Source of the DNA: Silurus meridionalis
Lineage: Eukaryota > Chordata > Actinopteri > Siluriformes > Siluridae
Assembly (NCBI RefSeq): GCF_014805685.1
Contig: NC_060901.1
Span: forward strand, 20,112,405-20,176,404
Direction of reading: 5' to 3'
DNA: 64,000 bases
How positions within the stretch are numbered: position 1 is the first letter of the stretch; every line of letters starts with the position of its first letter. Below are positions 10,335 through 22,239 of this stretch, piece after piece. The position numbers and the translations under genes are program-made. The notes below the pieces were generated by a model that saw only the letters and a list, made by a program, of their open reading frames with translations, did not search any database and was not told where the DNA came from.

Positions 10335-11470
10335 ATAGATAGATAGATGGATGTGATAGCCTAGTGGGTTAATGTCAGGGTCCCCACGAGAATAAGTTTG
10401 AGTCCTGGTCGAGCTGGTTGCTGTGTTGGTAAATAAAACTTCTGGACCTTGTCCACTCTGAAAACATTTCAATTCTGTCCTTTATGTGTTGGATTAATTT
10501 CTTGATTTCCTGGTCTTTAATGAAAGATAACCAAAAAAAAAGCACTTCTGTGGTAGCTCAGTGGTTTAAGGCTTGTGCCTGAACATGGTCCTTAATATAG
10601 TCCACGCTGGTGATAAGGTTTTAAAGCCAGTCCTACATGCCTTCTTTCTTACTGCGCTGGCATGAAACAAAGTATGAACTCTCCAAAAAGTACACATGCT
10701 TTTCAGCAGCGGTTGCTCAGTGGTTTAAGGCTTGTGCCTCATCTAAACATGCTTCTGAGTCTGATCTCTTCCATGGTTGAGTGGGTTAAATCAGGTGTCT
10801 TGCTTTTGGTGGGGTTCAGGGTTCGAATCCTGCTTTCTGCCTGCCAGTCACGATCAGGATTCACTTCCTACATTTTTCTTTAGCGATATATTTTTGTTTT
10901 TAATGGGTTGAAAAGAAAGATAGACCTGCTCTAAACAAGCTTCCTAGCCTGTCCTCACCAATGGTTCAATGGTTTAACGTTGGTGTCTCGCTGGTGGTGG
11001 GGATCTTGGTTCAAATTCTGCTAATTTCCTGCTATTTACAATGTGGGTTCAACTTATGCTACTTACATCTGTATTCGCTTCCTACATCTTTCTTTAGCGT
11101 TAAATTCTTGTGTTGATGGTTTGAAAAGAAAGATAGACCTGCTCTAATCAAGCTTCCCATCCTGTTTTTTCCTGATGGCTTAGTGGGTTAAGGCTGGTAC
11201 TTTGCTAATGTTGGTGGTCAGGGTTCAAACCTAGCTTTCTGTCTGCTAGTCATGAGGTAGGTTAAGTTCCTGATTCCTACATCTTCATATTCTTGTTTTG
11301 ATGGGTCAAAAAGAAAGATAGACCTGCTCTAAACAAGCTTCCCAGCTTGTCCTTCCAGATGGTCTAGTGGGTTAATGCTGGTGCTAATGGTGTGATAAAG
11401 GCTTTGTGGTAAAAGCCTTGCCTCTGAGCTCAGAGGTTGCTGGTTTGAATCTGGCTTGTCCCCACTCTGG
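10335..11470 (+). repeat. Tandem array of tRNA-like units in transposon copy 2
   Basis: Units lie at about 10351-10420, 10546-10640, 10705-10775, 10770-10840, 10955-11025, 11170-11240, 11355-11398 (truncated) and 11395-11465. Clear examples are TGGTTGAGTGGGTTAAAT with GGTTCGAATCC in the fourth and TGGCTTAGTGGGTTAAGG with GGTTCAAACC in the sixth. Compared with copy 1, the fourth unit is a hybrid of two neighbours, and the unit matching 7165-7230 is missing, with the remains of its neighbour fused to the last unit (counterpart of 7006-7079). Confidence 0.75.
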
Positions 11471-11819
11471 GTAAGCTGTGTGGAAAGTAGTGTCTGGTGA
11501 GCAATGAGGTAGTTGACTGTAAACAAAGGCTGTGAAGACCTGCTTGCTTCACAGCCTCAGAAAAAGTGAAGGTGATAGGTTTTTGACAGAATTTTTCCCT
11601 ATATATGCAAAACTAAGTCGATACTTTTTTTGAACGTTTTTGCTTCATAACCCCCTGTTTTCAGCTTCTCAGACACCAGGGGGCAAATGCCCGGATATTG
11701 CCCCCCTGCTTCAGGATACGCTCTCCGAAACCATCCACATCCAACCTTCCACGCAGCCATTTCTGACACCTTCCTTATTACTGTCATCAGAACCTTCCAC
11801 ACTCTTAACTTTGAGTGCT

Positions 11820-11892
11820 GGCCGGGGTTTGAACCAGCAACCTCTCAACCCAGAGGTAAAGCCCTTCCAATTGAGCCACAGGATCTCCCGCA
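11820..11892 (-). pseudogene. tRNA-like unit I (copy 2)
   Basis: Counterpart of 6586-6660. On the minus strand it has GTGGCTCAATTGGAAGGGC, CCTCT...AGAGG and a well-paired T arm GCTGGTTCAAACCCCGGC. The T arm is better preserved here than in copy 1, which suggests the ancestral unit was a good tRNA-like fold. Confidence 0.6.
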
Positions 11893-11969
11893 AGAATTAG
11901 ATTTTTAGGACCTTTTTTGGTTCTTTTATAAACAATTATTAAACTTTTTAAACAATTTAAAGGCTAGCT

Positions 11970-12041
11970 AAGGGGTAGGAATTGAACCGGGTGAGTCAGA
12001 TAGCAGAGGCCGCATTACTAACCACTACACTACCAGAGGGG
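11970..12041 (-). pseudogene. tRNA-like unit J (copy 2)
   Basis: Counterpart of 6449-6519. On the minus strand the A box reads TAGTGTAGTGGTTAGTAATG and the B box CCGGTTCAATTCC, with CCCCTCTGG before and CCTACCCC after. The A box resembles those of Asp/Glu/Val-type vertebrate tRNAs. The anticodon arm does not pair cleanly. Confidence 0.6.
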
Positions 12042-13190
12042 TGGCTAACAAGGCTTTGCTTATTGGACTCTTGGCTTTTCTATAGTTAAGAGACAGTGTT
12101 TTCTCTTAGATCATGATGGTAGAGGGTCAAAACTTCTCCTTCCTGTACATTCTCTCAGTTACTCGAAGTCTATGAGAAGTGACTCAGGTACAAGAACCAC
12201 ATCTCCAACACCTGCACCACTGATATACCATGATTTACCAGCAACCAATTTTAATGACCTTTTATTGTTCTGTTTTTAAAAACTTCTTATAATGTTCAAT
12301 ATGAAACTAGAGGTAAAAATCCAACCAGGAAAGTCTTTCATCATAGATCGCTAATGGCATTACTTCAAAACTCAAAACTTTGTTAGACATGTAAATAAGC
12401 AGGAAAGACAGAGACAAAGACAAAGAGACACAGACACAGCTTTAGAAAAAGTGAGAAACAAATAGAGAGACAGCAAGAGAGAGACATATACAGTGAGACA
12501 GAGACATTTACTAAAAGAGACACAGAGACAATTAGATAGAGAAAATAGAGAGACAAAGATAGCGAGATATTTTGGAAGTGTATATCCCGAGCAAATCTTA
12601 ATGATCTCATTTACTAAATGAGCAGTAGTGAGTTAAGTGCTTGCTCAGGTGCCCAAAACTGGCAGCTGTTAAACATGTATCATATGTACAGCATGTGATA
12701 TGTATGTAAGCATATGTACAGTGATTAAATATAAAGGCTATATCAGTGCAGAGATGTGTGGACATCATTTAGAGCCTTTGCTATGTTTCCACACGGACAG
12801 TTAATGAGGTGATACCGGAGAAACTGCACCTCTTTAAGTCAAGTCAGGAAGCTTTTATATATAATTCTAGACATTTTACAGATTTAAATGATGTATTGTT
12901 TTTATCTGTACGATCAATAAAGACAGTAATTTAAGTTTGTGTCATTATGAGGGAAAAACCCACAAAACGCCACCCAGAGGGTAAATTGTGAGAAGCGGAT
13001 TTGGTGTTTGATTTGAGACTCAGAAATAAAACAAAAGTTTACTGATCAAAAATATTTTTATCTGGAGTTAATTTATTTATTTTATATCTAAGTAAAGAAA
13101 GGAAAAAATTTAGTGCGGTTTAAAATTATTTTAATTTTGACAGCCAAATATATATATATATTAATACAAAACTGATTAAAATGTTGTTAC

Positions 13191-13370
13191 CTAATGAATG
13201 TATCCAGGCTGAAGATCCACATATAGAACACAAGCAGAGAAAAGATGATGATGATCATGAATGTGTCTGTTCTCAGTCATGTTCTCATCACTGACTCCCT
13301 CTGTCTCATCCACATTAACCCCAAACTTCTTACTGCCTTCTGCCTGCTGATTCTTATCTTCGTAAAGCAT
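13191..13370 (-). pseudogene. Possible 5' exon remnant in copy 2
   Basis: The minus-strand frame here (GSKKFGVNVDETEGVSDE..., ending DLQPGYIH) corresponds residue by residue to that at 4981-5145 in copy 1, with several substitutions and no stop introduced. See that entry for interpretation. Confidence 0.35.
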
Positions 13371-13679
13371 GAGAGTCAGGACTTTATACACCAGCGGATT
13401 GAACGCACAATGACAGGAAATCGGTTGTTTGGCTGAAATCGGCACGCAGTGAAAATAAAAAAATTATATTTCACCAAATCATTGGATTAAAACTAAAGTA
13501 ACGAGCCGGTTTTGAAAATGTAAGAAGTAAAAAGTACAGATATTTGTGTAAAAATGTAATGAGTAAAAGTAAAAAGTTGTCTGAAAAATAAATAGTGGAG
13601 TAAAGTACTGATACCAGAAAAATCTATTTAAGTTCAGTAACGAAGTATTTAAAGGACTCTTTATATTTCCCACATTTGG

Positions 13680-16600
13680 AAGTTTCTTTCTTTTTCAGTT
13701 ATTCAGTAAAATAATGCAATATGCAAATATTTAAAAATAAAATTGTTCCTATTTAATGCTGGGGAAAAAAAACCTTTGTTAGAGTTTGTAATGGTTAGAG
13801 TGGGAATTGTATTGGTTTTAATGAACGCTGTAATGTTGGGAATCTGTTGCCTTCAGTTTGTGGCTGTTGCAACTGATAACATTAAGGACCAATAGAACCT
13901 CTGGTAACTGAATGATGACACATTAGCATCTACTGGACACCATTAGGTCATTAAGAGTCCAGATGATTGAGGTTATCGCCTGTAGAATATTGAAATAAAC
14001 TGAACATAAAGACTGTAAGCTGTGATCGACAGGTGAGAGAGCATGAAGCCCCTCCCATTTACAGAGCATGGAAACGTTTGCTTCCTTGGTACGTCTTCGA
14101 TCAGGTCACTGATGGAGGCAGATTCTGTGTCCACAATCAACATCTTAATGATACCATTAAAACATTGGACACGGTGTAACAGGCCATTTAGCAAACATTG
14201 TTCAAACTTCGATTAAAAAGAGGGTGTTTTGGTGTTACGTGGCGTGCGATCGAGCAGAAGCGGTCAGTGTGAACAGTGAAACGAGCCTCAGGCTTTCAGT
14301 TTGAAGTGGTCAATTAACTCCATTTAATTGGCCTGTCTCGGAGTGTTTCAAAGGCCTCACCGGGCAATTGTGCCCACTAGCCAGGTAAAGGCAGAGAAAC
14401 GTAGAGCATGTAATTATAAAGTCATACCTTTTCTGTGTCCTTTACCTGTGGGCGTGTTGCTGTGCTCAAATTGTGGTATGAGCTAAAGGTTAATTATACT
14501 GACTAACTGCGAGATGATTTTTGTTATACTTCTATTACCTGAGCAGGCCTTCGTTTTTTATTACAATAAACATTGGTTTGAGTGTTAAAATAAATGGTTT
14601 GAGTGTTAAGTCAAACCTTCCTGTGCATTTTTCTATACTATAAAGATTCATACACATGCATGATTATACAGTACACTTCATTCTCCCAGGTGATGAACTG
14701 CTTAAAATTCCGATTGAAAGACTGTTTACGAGACGTTCTCTAATCCGACATGGTGTTTACGGTACATATGCCGCCGATTCCAATCGGAATGAGTTGTGAC
14801 ACGCGCACATCAGCTCGTGTCCCGTCAAGGTGGAGTTCCATCGTTTCTTATGTGTGCTATGTAAAGTGTTGCTCTTAATCAAGCAACAGTAAGAACTTGT
14901 GAGGATACTACTGCTGGGAAGTGTGAGGAAAAGACGTGTGCAGGAAGCTGAGCATATCTTTAAGGAGCCTCTGAATCCCACCTGTCCATCCTCCGAGAAG
15001 CAAAAGCGTGTGGATGAAGGTCTGTAGTGAGGACCGGTGGGAGCAGGTTGACCTGGAATGGAAGCTTTCGCATGAGTCGCCAGTCCTTCACATGTTTGCG
15101 TGGACTGCTAGAGGGATTTATGGCCCGAGAAGAAGAAACCGTCAGAAATCCAATTCCCCCGATTCTGCGTGTCGCGGTTGTTTTATACAAACTGGGAAGC
15201 AGTGCAGAAAACCGTGTTCAAGTCAAATCACGTGTTTACAAGAGCACTGTAAAAAATTGTGTATTTTCTGAAAGGGAATGATGAATACGAAACGAGATCT
15301 GATACTGATGCCAGGTGAACAGGGGGCTTTCAAAACTGACACAGAGATTTGAGGAAGCACATTTAGTCCCTCAAGTAACAGCGCTCATCAGCGGCAGTAA
15401 TCGCAGGTTTAACACGTTTATACGGCGGAATTTTTATTTTGTTTGGTTTATAGAAAGGTTTATTCCACTTCTATCAAACTCTTTACAATTTCATTCGGTT
15501 TGGCCATTTTTATTATGATTGAGGTGATGATATGGAACAATTTAATTCGGATTGGACTTTTAAACCCATTCCATGCTCCATGTGAACACACCTACTGTGT
15601 AGTGAATCAGGTTCCTACCAGTGTCCTGAATCCTGTACACCATTTACTGAGTCAAACCCAGAGAGACGTGTTTAGAGTCGGGCTGCACTTCTGCTCAATC
15701 GGATTCTTTTAAAAGTTTAGCAGCTTTAAATCCTTTCCTTTATGATCAACACAAAAACTATAATACTAATAGAAATGTGGACTATTTCTATGAAGAAGTC
15801 TACTCTAGATGAACATGAAGATGGCATGAATCAGCAGGAGAGGAGAAGATTACTGTCGTTATTTTGCCCTTTATTTGTTTTATTGTTTAATTATCAGAAT
15901 AAATTAAACCTAAAATGGAAAACTATAAAGTATTGTTGTGCGTTCTAATTAAATGTTCATGAAAAAATACTAGTATCATTCATTCTGAATGATTTATAAC
16001 ACTTTGTTAAACTTCATCTTTCTTTTCCTTTCTTTCAAAGGCACAAAAGTCAGACTCTGCTGCTGAAGACCTTGAACAGAAACTGAACTATACAGTAAAC
16101 CACATGACCTCGAAATGAGTCACATGTCTGAGCTCAAGAACAATCCCAGCAATTCAAGAGATAGAATTTCTGAAATTCACAAAGAGCTATATAGGCTTTA
16201 TTTCACTGTCCTTGCCCATTTTATGATACGCCATTGTTGGATTAATCTGAAGACCAGAAAAGGGTAGAATAAAAGGATGGCGTCTCTAGTACCCCATTTT
16301 GCTGTGCTTCAGCTACAAGAAAAGTGTGAAGGAGCAGCGTTATATCAGAAGTAATAACCTTGAACATGTCTTGCTGTATTAGTGCCATTCTGGCCAGGCT
16401 TATTCGCGCCTGACTCAGCCACTGATTACCTTGTCAAGGAGCCCCGGCTGTGTTAAAGTGCAAAAGTGTTCTTGTGTCGGCTCGCAAAAAATAGAGCAGA
16501 CAAATTGCCACCTTTGCTTTCGGAAGTCGTCAAGCAAATTGGCAGGCGTCCTGTTTCTGTGTACACTTTTATAAAGAAATGGGCTGAAATTGTGCATAAG

Positions 16601-16889
16601 CGAGCGTGAGCAGCCCGTGTGTTTGTGCCTACATGTCTGCAGTGTCTACGGGGGGAGGGGATAAAGTTCCAGGCTGATGCTGCAGTTCTGCAAAAGACCC
16701 CTGAATAATAATGACTTCCTCAGGGATATTCATACACACCCAGTTCTAGCTTTTTTTTTTTAACCATTTTACTATTAAAATAGGAACGTTTATGAGTTTT
16801 AGCAGTGTGGCCCCATTGGGGGGGATGAGGTAATACAGTCAGCATGGTTTTCTACACCATGTGATGTGATTTGTTTAATATTTCTTTGA
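13680..16889. other. Non-coding unique sequence
   Basis: No supported gene. ORFs at 14757-15281 overlap on both strands and have no domain that I recognise. Two blocks stand out as repeat-free and rich in TAATTA- and CAATTA-type cores: 14280-14420 (AAGTGGTCAATTAACTCC, TTTAATTGGCC) and 16380-16620 (GATTACCTTGTCAAGG, AGACAAATTGCC). These could be conserved regulatory DNA; only cross-species alignment could show it. The stretch 16741-16760 is T-rich. Confidence 0.45.
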
Positions 16890-17110
16890 TCTCTGCAGTA
16901 ACTTTTATTTCTATAGTATTTCTTATTGTCTCAAAGCAACTTTACAGAATGTAAAAAATTTAAGACAAAATTCACTTCCACTGTATTTAAATGTGTGTGT
17001 ATTTATCCTCGATTAGCAAATCAGTGGAGACTATGACAAGGAAAAACTTCTCATTTTAACCCATTCTCATTTGGGTGACACCAAAACCATGTAACATCAT
17101 ACAGTAACAC
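16890..17110 (-). repeat. R1-family tail fragment
   Basis: On the minus strand it contains AAGTTTTTCCTTGTCATAG, GAGGATAAATACACACAC and CTGTAAAGTTGCTTTGAGAC. The last matches CTGTAAAGCTGCTTTGAGAC near 44790. This tail motif is widespread in fish repeats. It has no clear end point or target duplication. Confidence 0.55.
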
Positions 17111-17397
17111 AAACACAGATGAACTCGCTAGATGATATTTGTGTGTCTGCCATTAAGTCCTCCTGAGGGGTTTGATTCTTAAATGTTCTGGCCAAATGTC
17201 TTTTCTTTCTGCTTCCTCAAATTGCTATGCAGGGGAGCATGTTTAGCATTATCTAATAAAGTATCCATTATGTTTAAGTTCTACTTCCTTAATAACTCTT
17301 GCATAAATTATTGTAAATAATCACCAGTTAGTATTAATAATGAATAAAGAAACACTAGAACTAAACGTCAACTGATTCATCCATATTCATCCACAAG
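17111..17397. other. Non-coding, no feature recognised
   Basis: AT-rich sequence without repeats or coding signal that I can identify. Confidence 0.4.
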
Positions 17398-17530
17398 TCC
17401 ATACCGATAGTTTTTCCGGGTTACGTTTTACAGTACAGTTTTAAAAGCTAGCAGTTGATTAATCGGTTATCTGCAATTACGTTCCAAACCAGCTATCGGT
17501 AAAACCTATTGGTCGACCTCTAACTAGAAC
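17398..17530 (-). mobile_element. hAT-like terminal fragment
   Basis: On the minus strand this starts TAGAGGTCGACCAATAGG, then ACCGATAGCTGG and GATAACCGATTAATC, and ends near ACTATCGGTATGG. TAGAGGTCGACCGAT-type ends with many ATCGG words are typical of a fish hAT (Ac-like) family. Related words occur at 3826-4330 and 9290-9620. Only one end is seen here. Confidence 0.5.
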
Positions 17531-19498
17531 ATGATGCCACAATTCTCACTTCCAAACATGCGTGCATGAGCCTTTCTATTTCTGTTGTGTATACTGTTCA
17601 CAAACCTTGAAACTGAACTGAATCACTGCTAAACAGCAGGAAGGTATCGAGTGAACCTGTATGGAAACTTCCTGTTTTGATGGTGGAACAGAATCAAAGA
17701 TTTCTTCATAAACCAAACAGAACAAAACACTTTGGCACTTGATTTATTATCGGTGTAGGTACATTCAAGGCATCGCTGATTTGCATATAGCAATGAGCAC
17801 AAACTCTGCAAAAAGGTTCACAGTGAACTGAAACAATGAAATGCCTCCTCACTGATCACATGGTTCCAGGGTTATAGTAAACATTGATTTTGACCAATCA
17901 GAAGAAAGATCGATTTAAACAGATGCATAAAGTGTTTTAAAATACAGGTAAAACATATTTCCTTTGTTTTTCTTTATAATATATGGCATGGTATCATTGT
18001 GACTTTTCTTCTGTACGACTCTGATGAACAGAGCAGCTGCTGTCGTTCCTGTAAAGCTTTATTACGACTACACCGTCGTCCTGGGTAACGACGTCAAATA
18101 AAAGTGGCGTGTTTATGTGAGGCACGAACGCTGACAACACTGATCAACATTAGCATTCAACTGCTGCAAAATAATTAAATCTAGCTGATGATTATGGGTT
18201 GCTATTGCTAAGTCTATTGAGATCCAAAGCCTGAGATGTTATTACTATGAAAGATTTGATCCCGAGGTATACGAATCTTATCACACTTAGTGATACAAGT
18301 AGACAGCGATTCGGAAAGTACATATTAAACAGGGAATTAGTGTTTAGGTGGTCAATATTGAGCTAGACGCACTTGTGACTGATTTGAAATGAATGCTGAA
18401 TGCAAGAGCATGTATAAAAAATAAAAAAAGAAGATATGAAAACTGAGCAAAATATATTAAATGTTAAAAAACACTAATGTCAGTAATGTAGGCAGCACTT
18501 TTTTCATTTAAAGGATAAAAACATTCAGGTTTCTAGAACACAATTATCATTGTCTTTTAATGACTAACACCTGATATGGACTCAGTAAACACAGTTCTGC
18601 CTTTTCAATCGTTCAGAAAAACAGGACATGAGAAGATCCGACAGGTTTCAGGCACAAGGCCGAAGCAGTAAAGTGTTTCAGGAATCAGGACATGAAGGAC
18701 AGGATGAAACACTTTCCATTCCTTTTTGACTAAACCACAATCATAGAACAGCCATAAAATCAGCCCCTGTGTCTAATATTGTGTTTTGCCCACTCATACC
18801 TCAAAATCTGCTCTGAGCTTCACAGCCTGGACTTCACTGGACCTCTGAACGGGTGTGTTTGTGTTTCCAGGCACCAGCAGATCCTTAAGTTTAGAAATTG
18901 TGAGGTGGAGCTTTAATCGCTGGTCCAGCATGTCCCACACATGATGACTGAATTGAGATCTGGGGAATTTAGAGGTGTGAGGTTCCTCCACATGTTCCTG
19001 AACAGTGTGTTGTAGTTGGGATGTGCAGGTAGATTTATGTCCAGGTCAAGACATTAGGAACATTTGGGAAAAATGTTTAGGTATAAATGTTCATGTGAGT
19101 CACATGAATTCCAGGCCAAAGGCTTGAAAAAAATAAAGACAACACAAACTTACCTCACTTCAGTTATTTAATGCGGAAACCAAGAAATCGCTGAAAAAAG
19201 AGAGGAAGGAGAGAAAACAGCTTTGCACAATTAGAACAGGAAATGGGAGCAACAGCAAAAGAAGAAATCTACATGTCTGTGAGACCTCTATTGGTGTGGA
19301 AAAGAAGTTTCCCAAAGTAAACATGAACCTGTCTACAGCTCACTGCTTCTTCCTGCTTGGTGCAGTTTCATTTAACACTAATGGACACTAATACTGGAAC
19401 CAGGAACATCCTTGGAATATACCAGGAACACCCCACAAGACCTTGTTTTTGGAGAAGCTTTGAGCTAGTTGTCTGGGTCTTCTCAAAGTCGCAAATTC
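17531..19498. other. Non-coding, no gene recognised
   Basis: Unique-looking sequence. The only ORFs are short and uninformative. No repeat family could be named. Confidence 0.4.
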
Positions 19499-19611
19499 AT
19501 TTTACATTACTGGTATTTGGCAGAACCCTTTGTCCAGAACAACCTCCAATTATATCGTTTTACAACCTTTTGATCTGAAGTCCAACATCTTAACCATCAA
19601 GATGATACAAT
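19499..19611 (-). mobile_element. Short tRNA-derived SINE remnant
   Basis: On the minus strand: A-box-like GATGGTTAAGATGTTGGAC, then TTCAGATCAAAAGGTTGT, a degenerate TCTGGACAAAGGGTTCTGCC and a tail ACCAGTAATGTAAAATG. This is the same architecture as the SINE at 53958-54132 (head, TCTGGA..AGGCGTCT, AAATGCTGTAAATG tail), with the centre deleted. Confidence 0.6.
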
Positions 19612-20939
19612 TCTAACATTTGTGTACTGGTGCTTCCAACACATCAGCTTCCAGAACTAGCTGAAAACTTGGTCAAATATCCCCATTTACAGCACCATGC
19701 TAATCATCTCAACCCCTTTTCTCCTCGCTAGCAGTGTAACATCTCCTTCATTTTGCTCCTTGTTCAGTTGAACGTTGAGGACATTTTCAGGAGCTAACAG
19801 CAAAACAGGACCATTTGTCCCTCGTGTTTCAGATGGTTCTCCAGTTTGATCTGCGCTAGAAATAACACACACGATGCTAATATCTCATGGGAATAACAAA
19901 ATTATATACAGTCCCACAAACGAACACTTTACATTTGTTTATATTGGAATGTTTATCACATGAAATGTGTTTCAGGGTTTTGGAGTTTAAAATGAAAACT
20001 CTGACATTATAAACAGCCGAAAGAAGCAGAAATCGACCCGATCTTTCCCTTCAGGGCGATAATGATGGACGAACATCTGGCAGAAATCTGTACCAGAATC
20101 AGTGAAGTGGAGACTCTGAGTTCTCCACAGTTTAGACACAGACACTAAACAGTGTGAGTCCTAATTGTTCTCATTTCCACATGTGGTTCAGTCAGTTGGA
20201 CTCGTTGTGTATATGAGGGAATCAGGCCTGAGTGTTTCTCCTCCGCTTTGTTTAAATCAATAAAATCCCACGTCAAGGCGATACATACACGTACTACAGC
20301 ACTCGGCTCTGTGTAAAACACGGTCACGCTGAAAAAGTACGAGGAGTGGTATGTTTAGAAATGAACTCATAGTACATGTTAGTAGAAACTTTCATTCTGA
20401 CACCTTTTTTTTAAGGGAAACTTTTCCGGGCGAGTGAAGAAACTCGTCACTCCTCCTCCCGAGCCGTTCTTTATGCCTCAGCGGTAAGCTCTATTTGCAA
20501 AGTGTTTCTGCCTGGAAAAATTTGCAGTCTGAAACCTTATCCTCGCCAATCTCTGTCACTCAAAGGCACTCGGCGGCTGGCGGTGGAGATGGAGAGCTTA
20601 TTCCTTTCATTTGCACAAAGCAAAACACAATTTCTCTTTCCTGTGAGACGCCCAAATGGGCTGTGATGAATTAGTTCGAACAACGGCGTGCGAAAAACAA
20701 AGACTGACATGTTCTCATCCTGTCGTGTTGAGACGCATCACGCTTCTCAGCATCGCTATAACACTGAGAGCGAAAACATGCATCTTCACCGGATGGTAAT
20801 GCGTTCGTTTTCGTGTTCGTGTTCGTGTTGTCGGAATAGTAATCGCTTCTGTGATCCGAATCGCATCGTTTATAACGATCTACAGTGCAATAAAAAATAT
20901 TTTTTTCTTCAGAGGAGGTTCCTTATTGTAAATAATGTG
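19612..20939. other. Non-coding unique sequence
   Basis: No supported gene. The block at about 20420-20680 is repeat-free, somewhat GC-richer and contains TTTGCACAAAGCAAAACAC and TGATGAATTAG, which resembles conserved non-coding DNA. This is composition only. Confidence 0.4.
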
Positions 20940-20946
20940 TACACAC

Positions 20947-20995
<49 letters not shown>
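20940..20995. repeat. (CA)n microsatellite
   Basis: About 56 bp of AC repeats with one G interruption near 20951. It makes a histidine/threonine run in the local ORF, which is an artefact. Confidence 0.97.
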
Positions 20996-21000
<5 letters not shown>

Positions 21001-22239
21001 TTTTCTTTCTTATTGTGTTCATATTAGCATTCTTTTATCACTGCAGCAGTTCTCTTTTACGCAAAATCTATTCTAAATCATTTTGATATTTTCTTAAAAG
21101 CTAAAAATAAGAAGGAAATGTGGTGTTTTTGTGTGTATTTTTATTCCATAATTGTAATTTATTTATTTATTTTTTATTAATAATTTTTAAAGTGTCCCTC
21201 TTATCCCTCGTTCCTTCTGTACATTACCCGTGCTTCAAAAGCCATTTTTCGCATATTTATCCAACATCCTTTCTGTCCTTCTCGTAAAACTCCTGCCCCT
21301 GAATTGGGGCAGATGAAATCACGTTGCCCTGACCCGCTGTAAAAGAGCTCTCCATGCAGAGCGCCTTCACGGTGGAGGAAGATGGTGTTCTGGATGGAGA
21401 AAGCAGAGCATGAAAATGACTTTCCTCCTGCCCTTGGGGAGCGAACGCCAGAACGAGAAAGAGAAACAGAAAGGACGTGTACACTTCACCAGGCGTCTTT
21501 TCTCGGTGGGAAAGGAAGCCTCGGCCAGGGAGCGGAACAAACACACAGCTAGAAGCCGCTGTACGCTCACTTCCTGCGGCCCTCCGAACACAGACGGGGC
21601 TCCTGTCTGAAAACTTGATTAACATTGTTTCTGATAGCAACGAGCTATTTACAGACTATTTCAGAAATTCTGTGAAGGGCAGAAGAGGAAAATGTCAGGA
21701 AAGTGCATGAAGACATCAAGGATCTCTCTCTGTGCTAAACAGATATTTTAGTTAATTAGATGAAACGAGCTGACACGGCAACGCAGCCAAATGCCAAAGC
21801 CGCATCTCACACACGTTTTTTTCCCTCTCGCTGTCAGATGCACCACGGTGTAACAAATGAGCCAGAGATTCATTTAAGTTAAAAAATAAAATCTAAAAAG
21901 AGGATCATTCTAGCTGTCCCAATAACTCTCACATTAATCACTGACAAGTCGCTGAAAAACACCTTCCACCCAAATGACGCTTGGAAATAGCACTTGATGC
22001 AGCACATGACAGGATGCTCTATAAAAAGTGAAGGGCACGAAATCAAGGTCATGAGGTCGTTTAAGGGTCAATGTTTTGGGTTTAATTGTGTTTTTTTATT
22101 TAATGTGCAGACGACATCAAATCAAGTGAAGACTTTAAGACATGAAGCTTTCTGAGTACGATCATCTCCTTAATTCATTAATGTATTACATGCAGGTTCT
22201 CATGCGTGTGTGTTTTTTGTGTATTTTTGGCTAAAAACA
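20996..22239. other. Non-coding unique sequence
   Basis: ORFs on both strands overlap at 21257-21710; none carries a domain I recognise, and the region lacks clear splice structure. The block is repeat-free and higher in GC than its surroundings, so a regulatory or small-exon role cannot be excluded. Confidence 0.35.

Larger units (their letters stand above)
10127..13679 (-). mobile_element. Tol2-like hAT transposon, non-autonomous, copy 2 (inverted)
   Basis: The left end CAGAGGTGGCAAAAGTAC is the reverse complement of the right end of copy 1, and the sequence then follows copy 1 backwards through all landmarks. The right end is decayed: the expected CCCACCTCTG reads CCCACATTTG at about 13670-13679, and no 8-bp duplication of the left flank (AACATTTT) can be seen. 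It is about 3.55 kb; the shortfall relative to copy 1 comes from shorter (TA)n tracts and from lost tRNA-like units. It encodes no transposase. Confidence 0.85.

Noticed and set aside
13670..13687. A target duplication for transposon copy 2
   Set aside because: The left flank AACATTTT is not repeated at the right end; only ATTTG after CCCAC is similar, which is too short to count.
14757..15281. Cluster of short ORFs on both strands considered as a gene
   Set aside because: None has a recognisable motif and they contradict each other in strand.
21257..21710. Overlapping ORFs on both strands, up to 127 residues
   Set aside because: No domain, no splice signals, open on both strands because of base composition.
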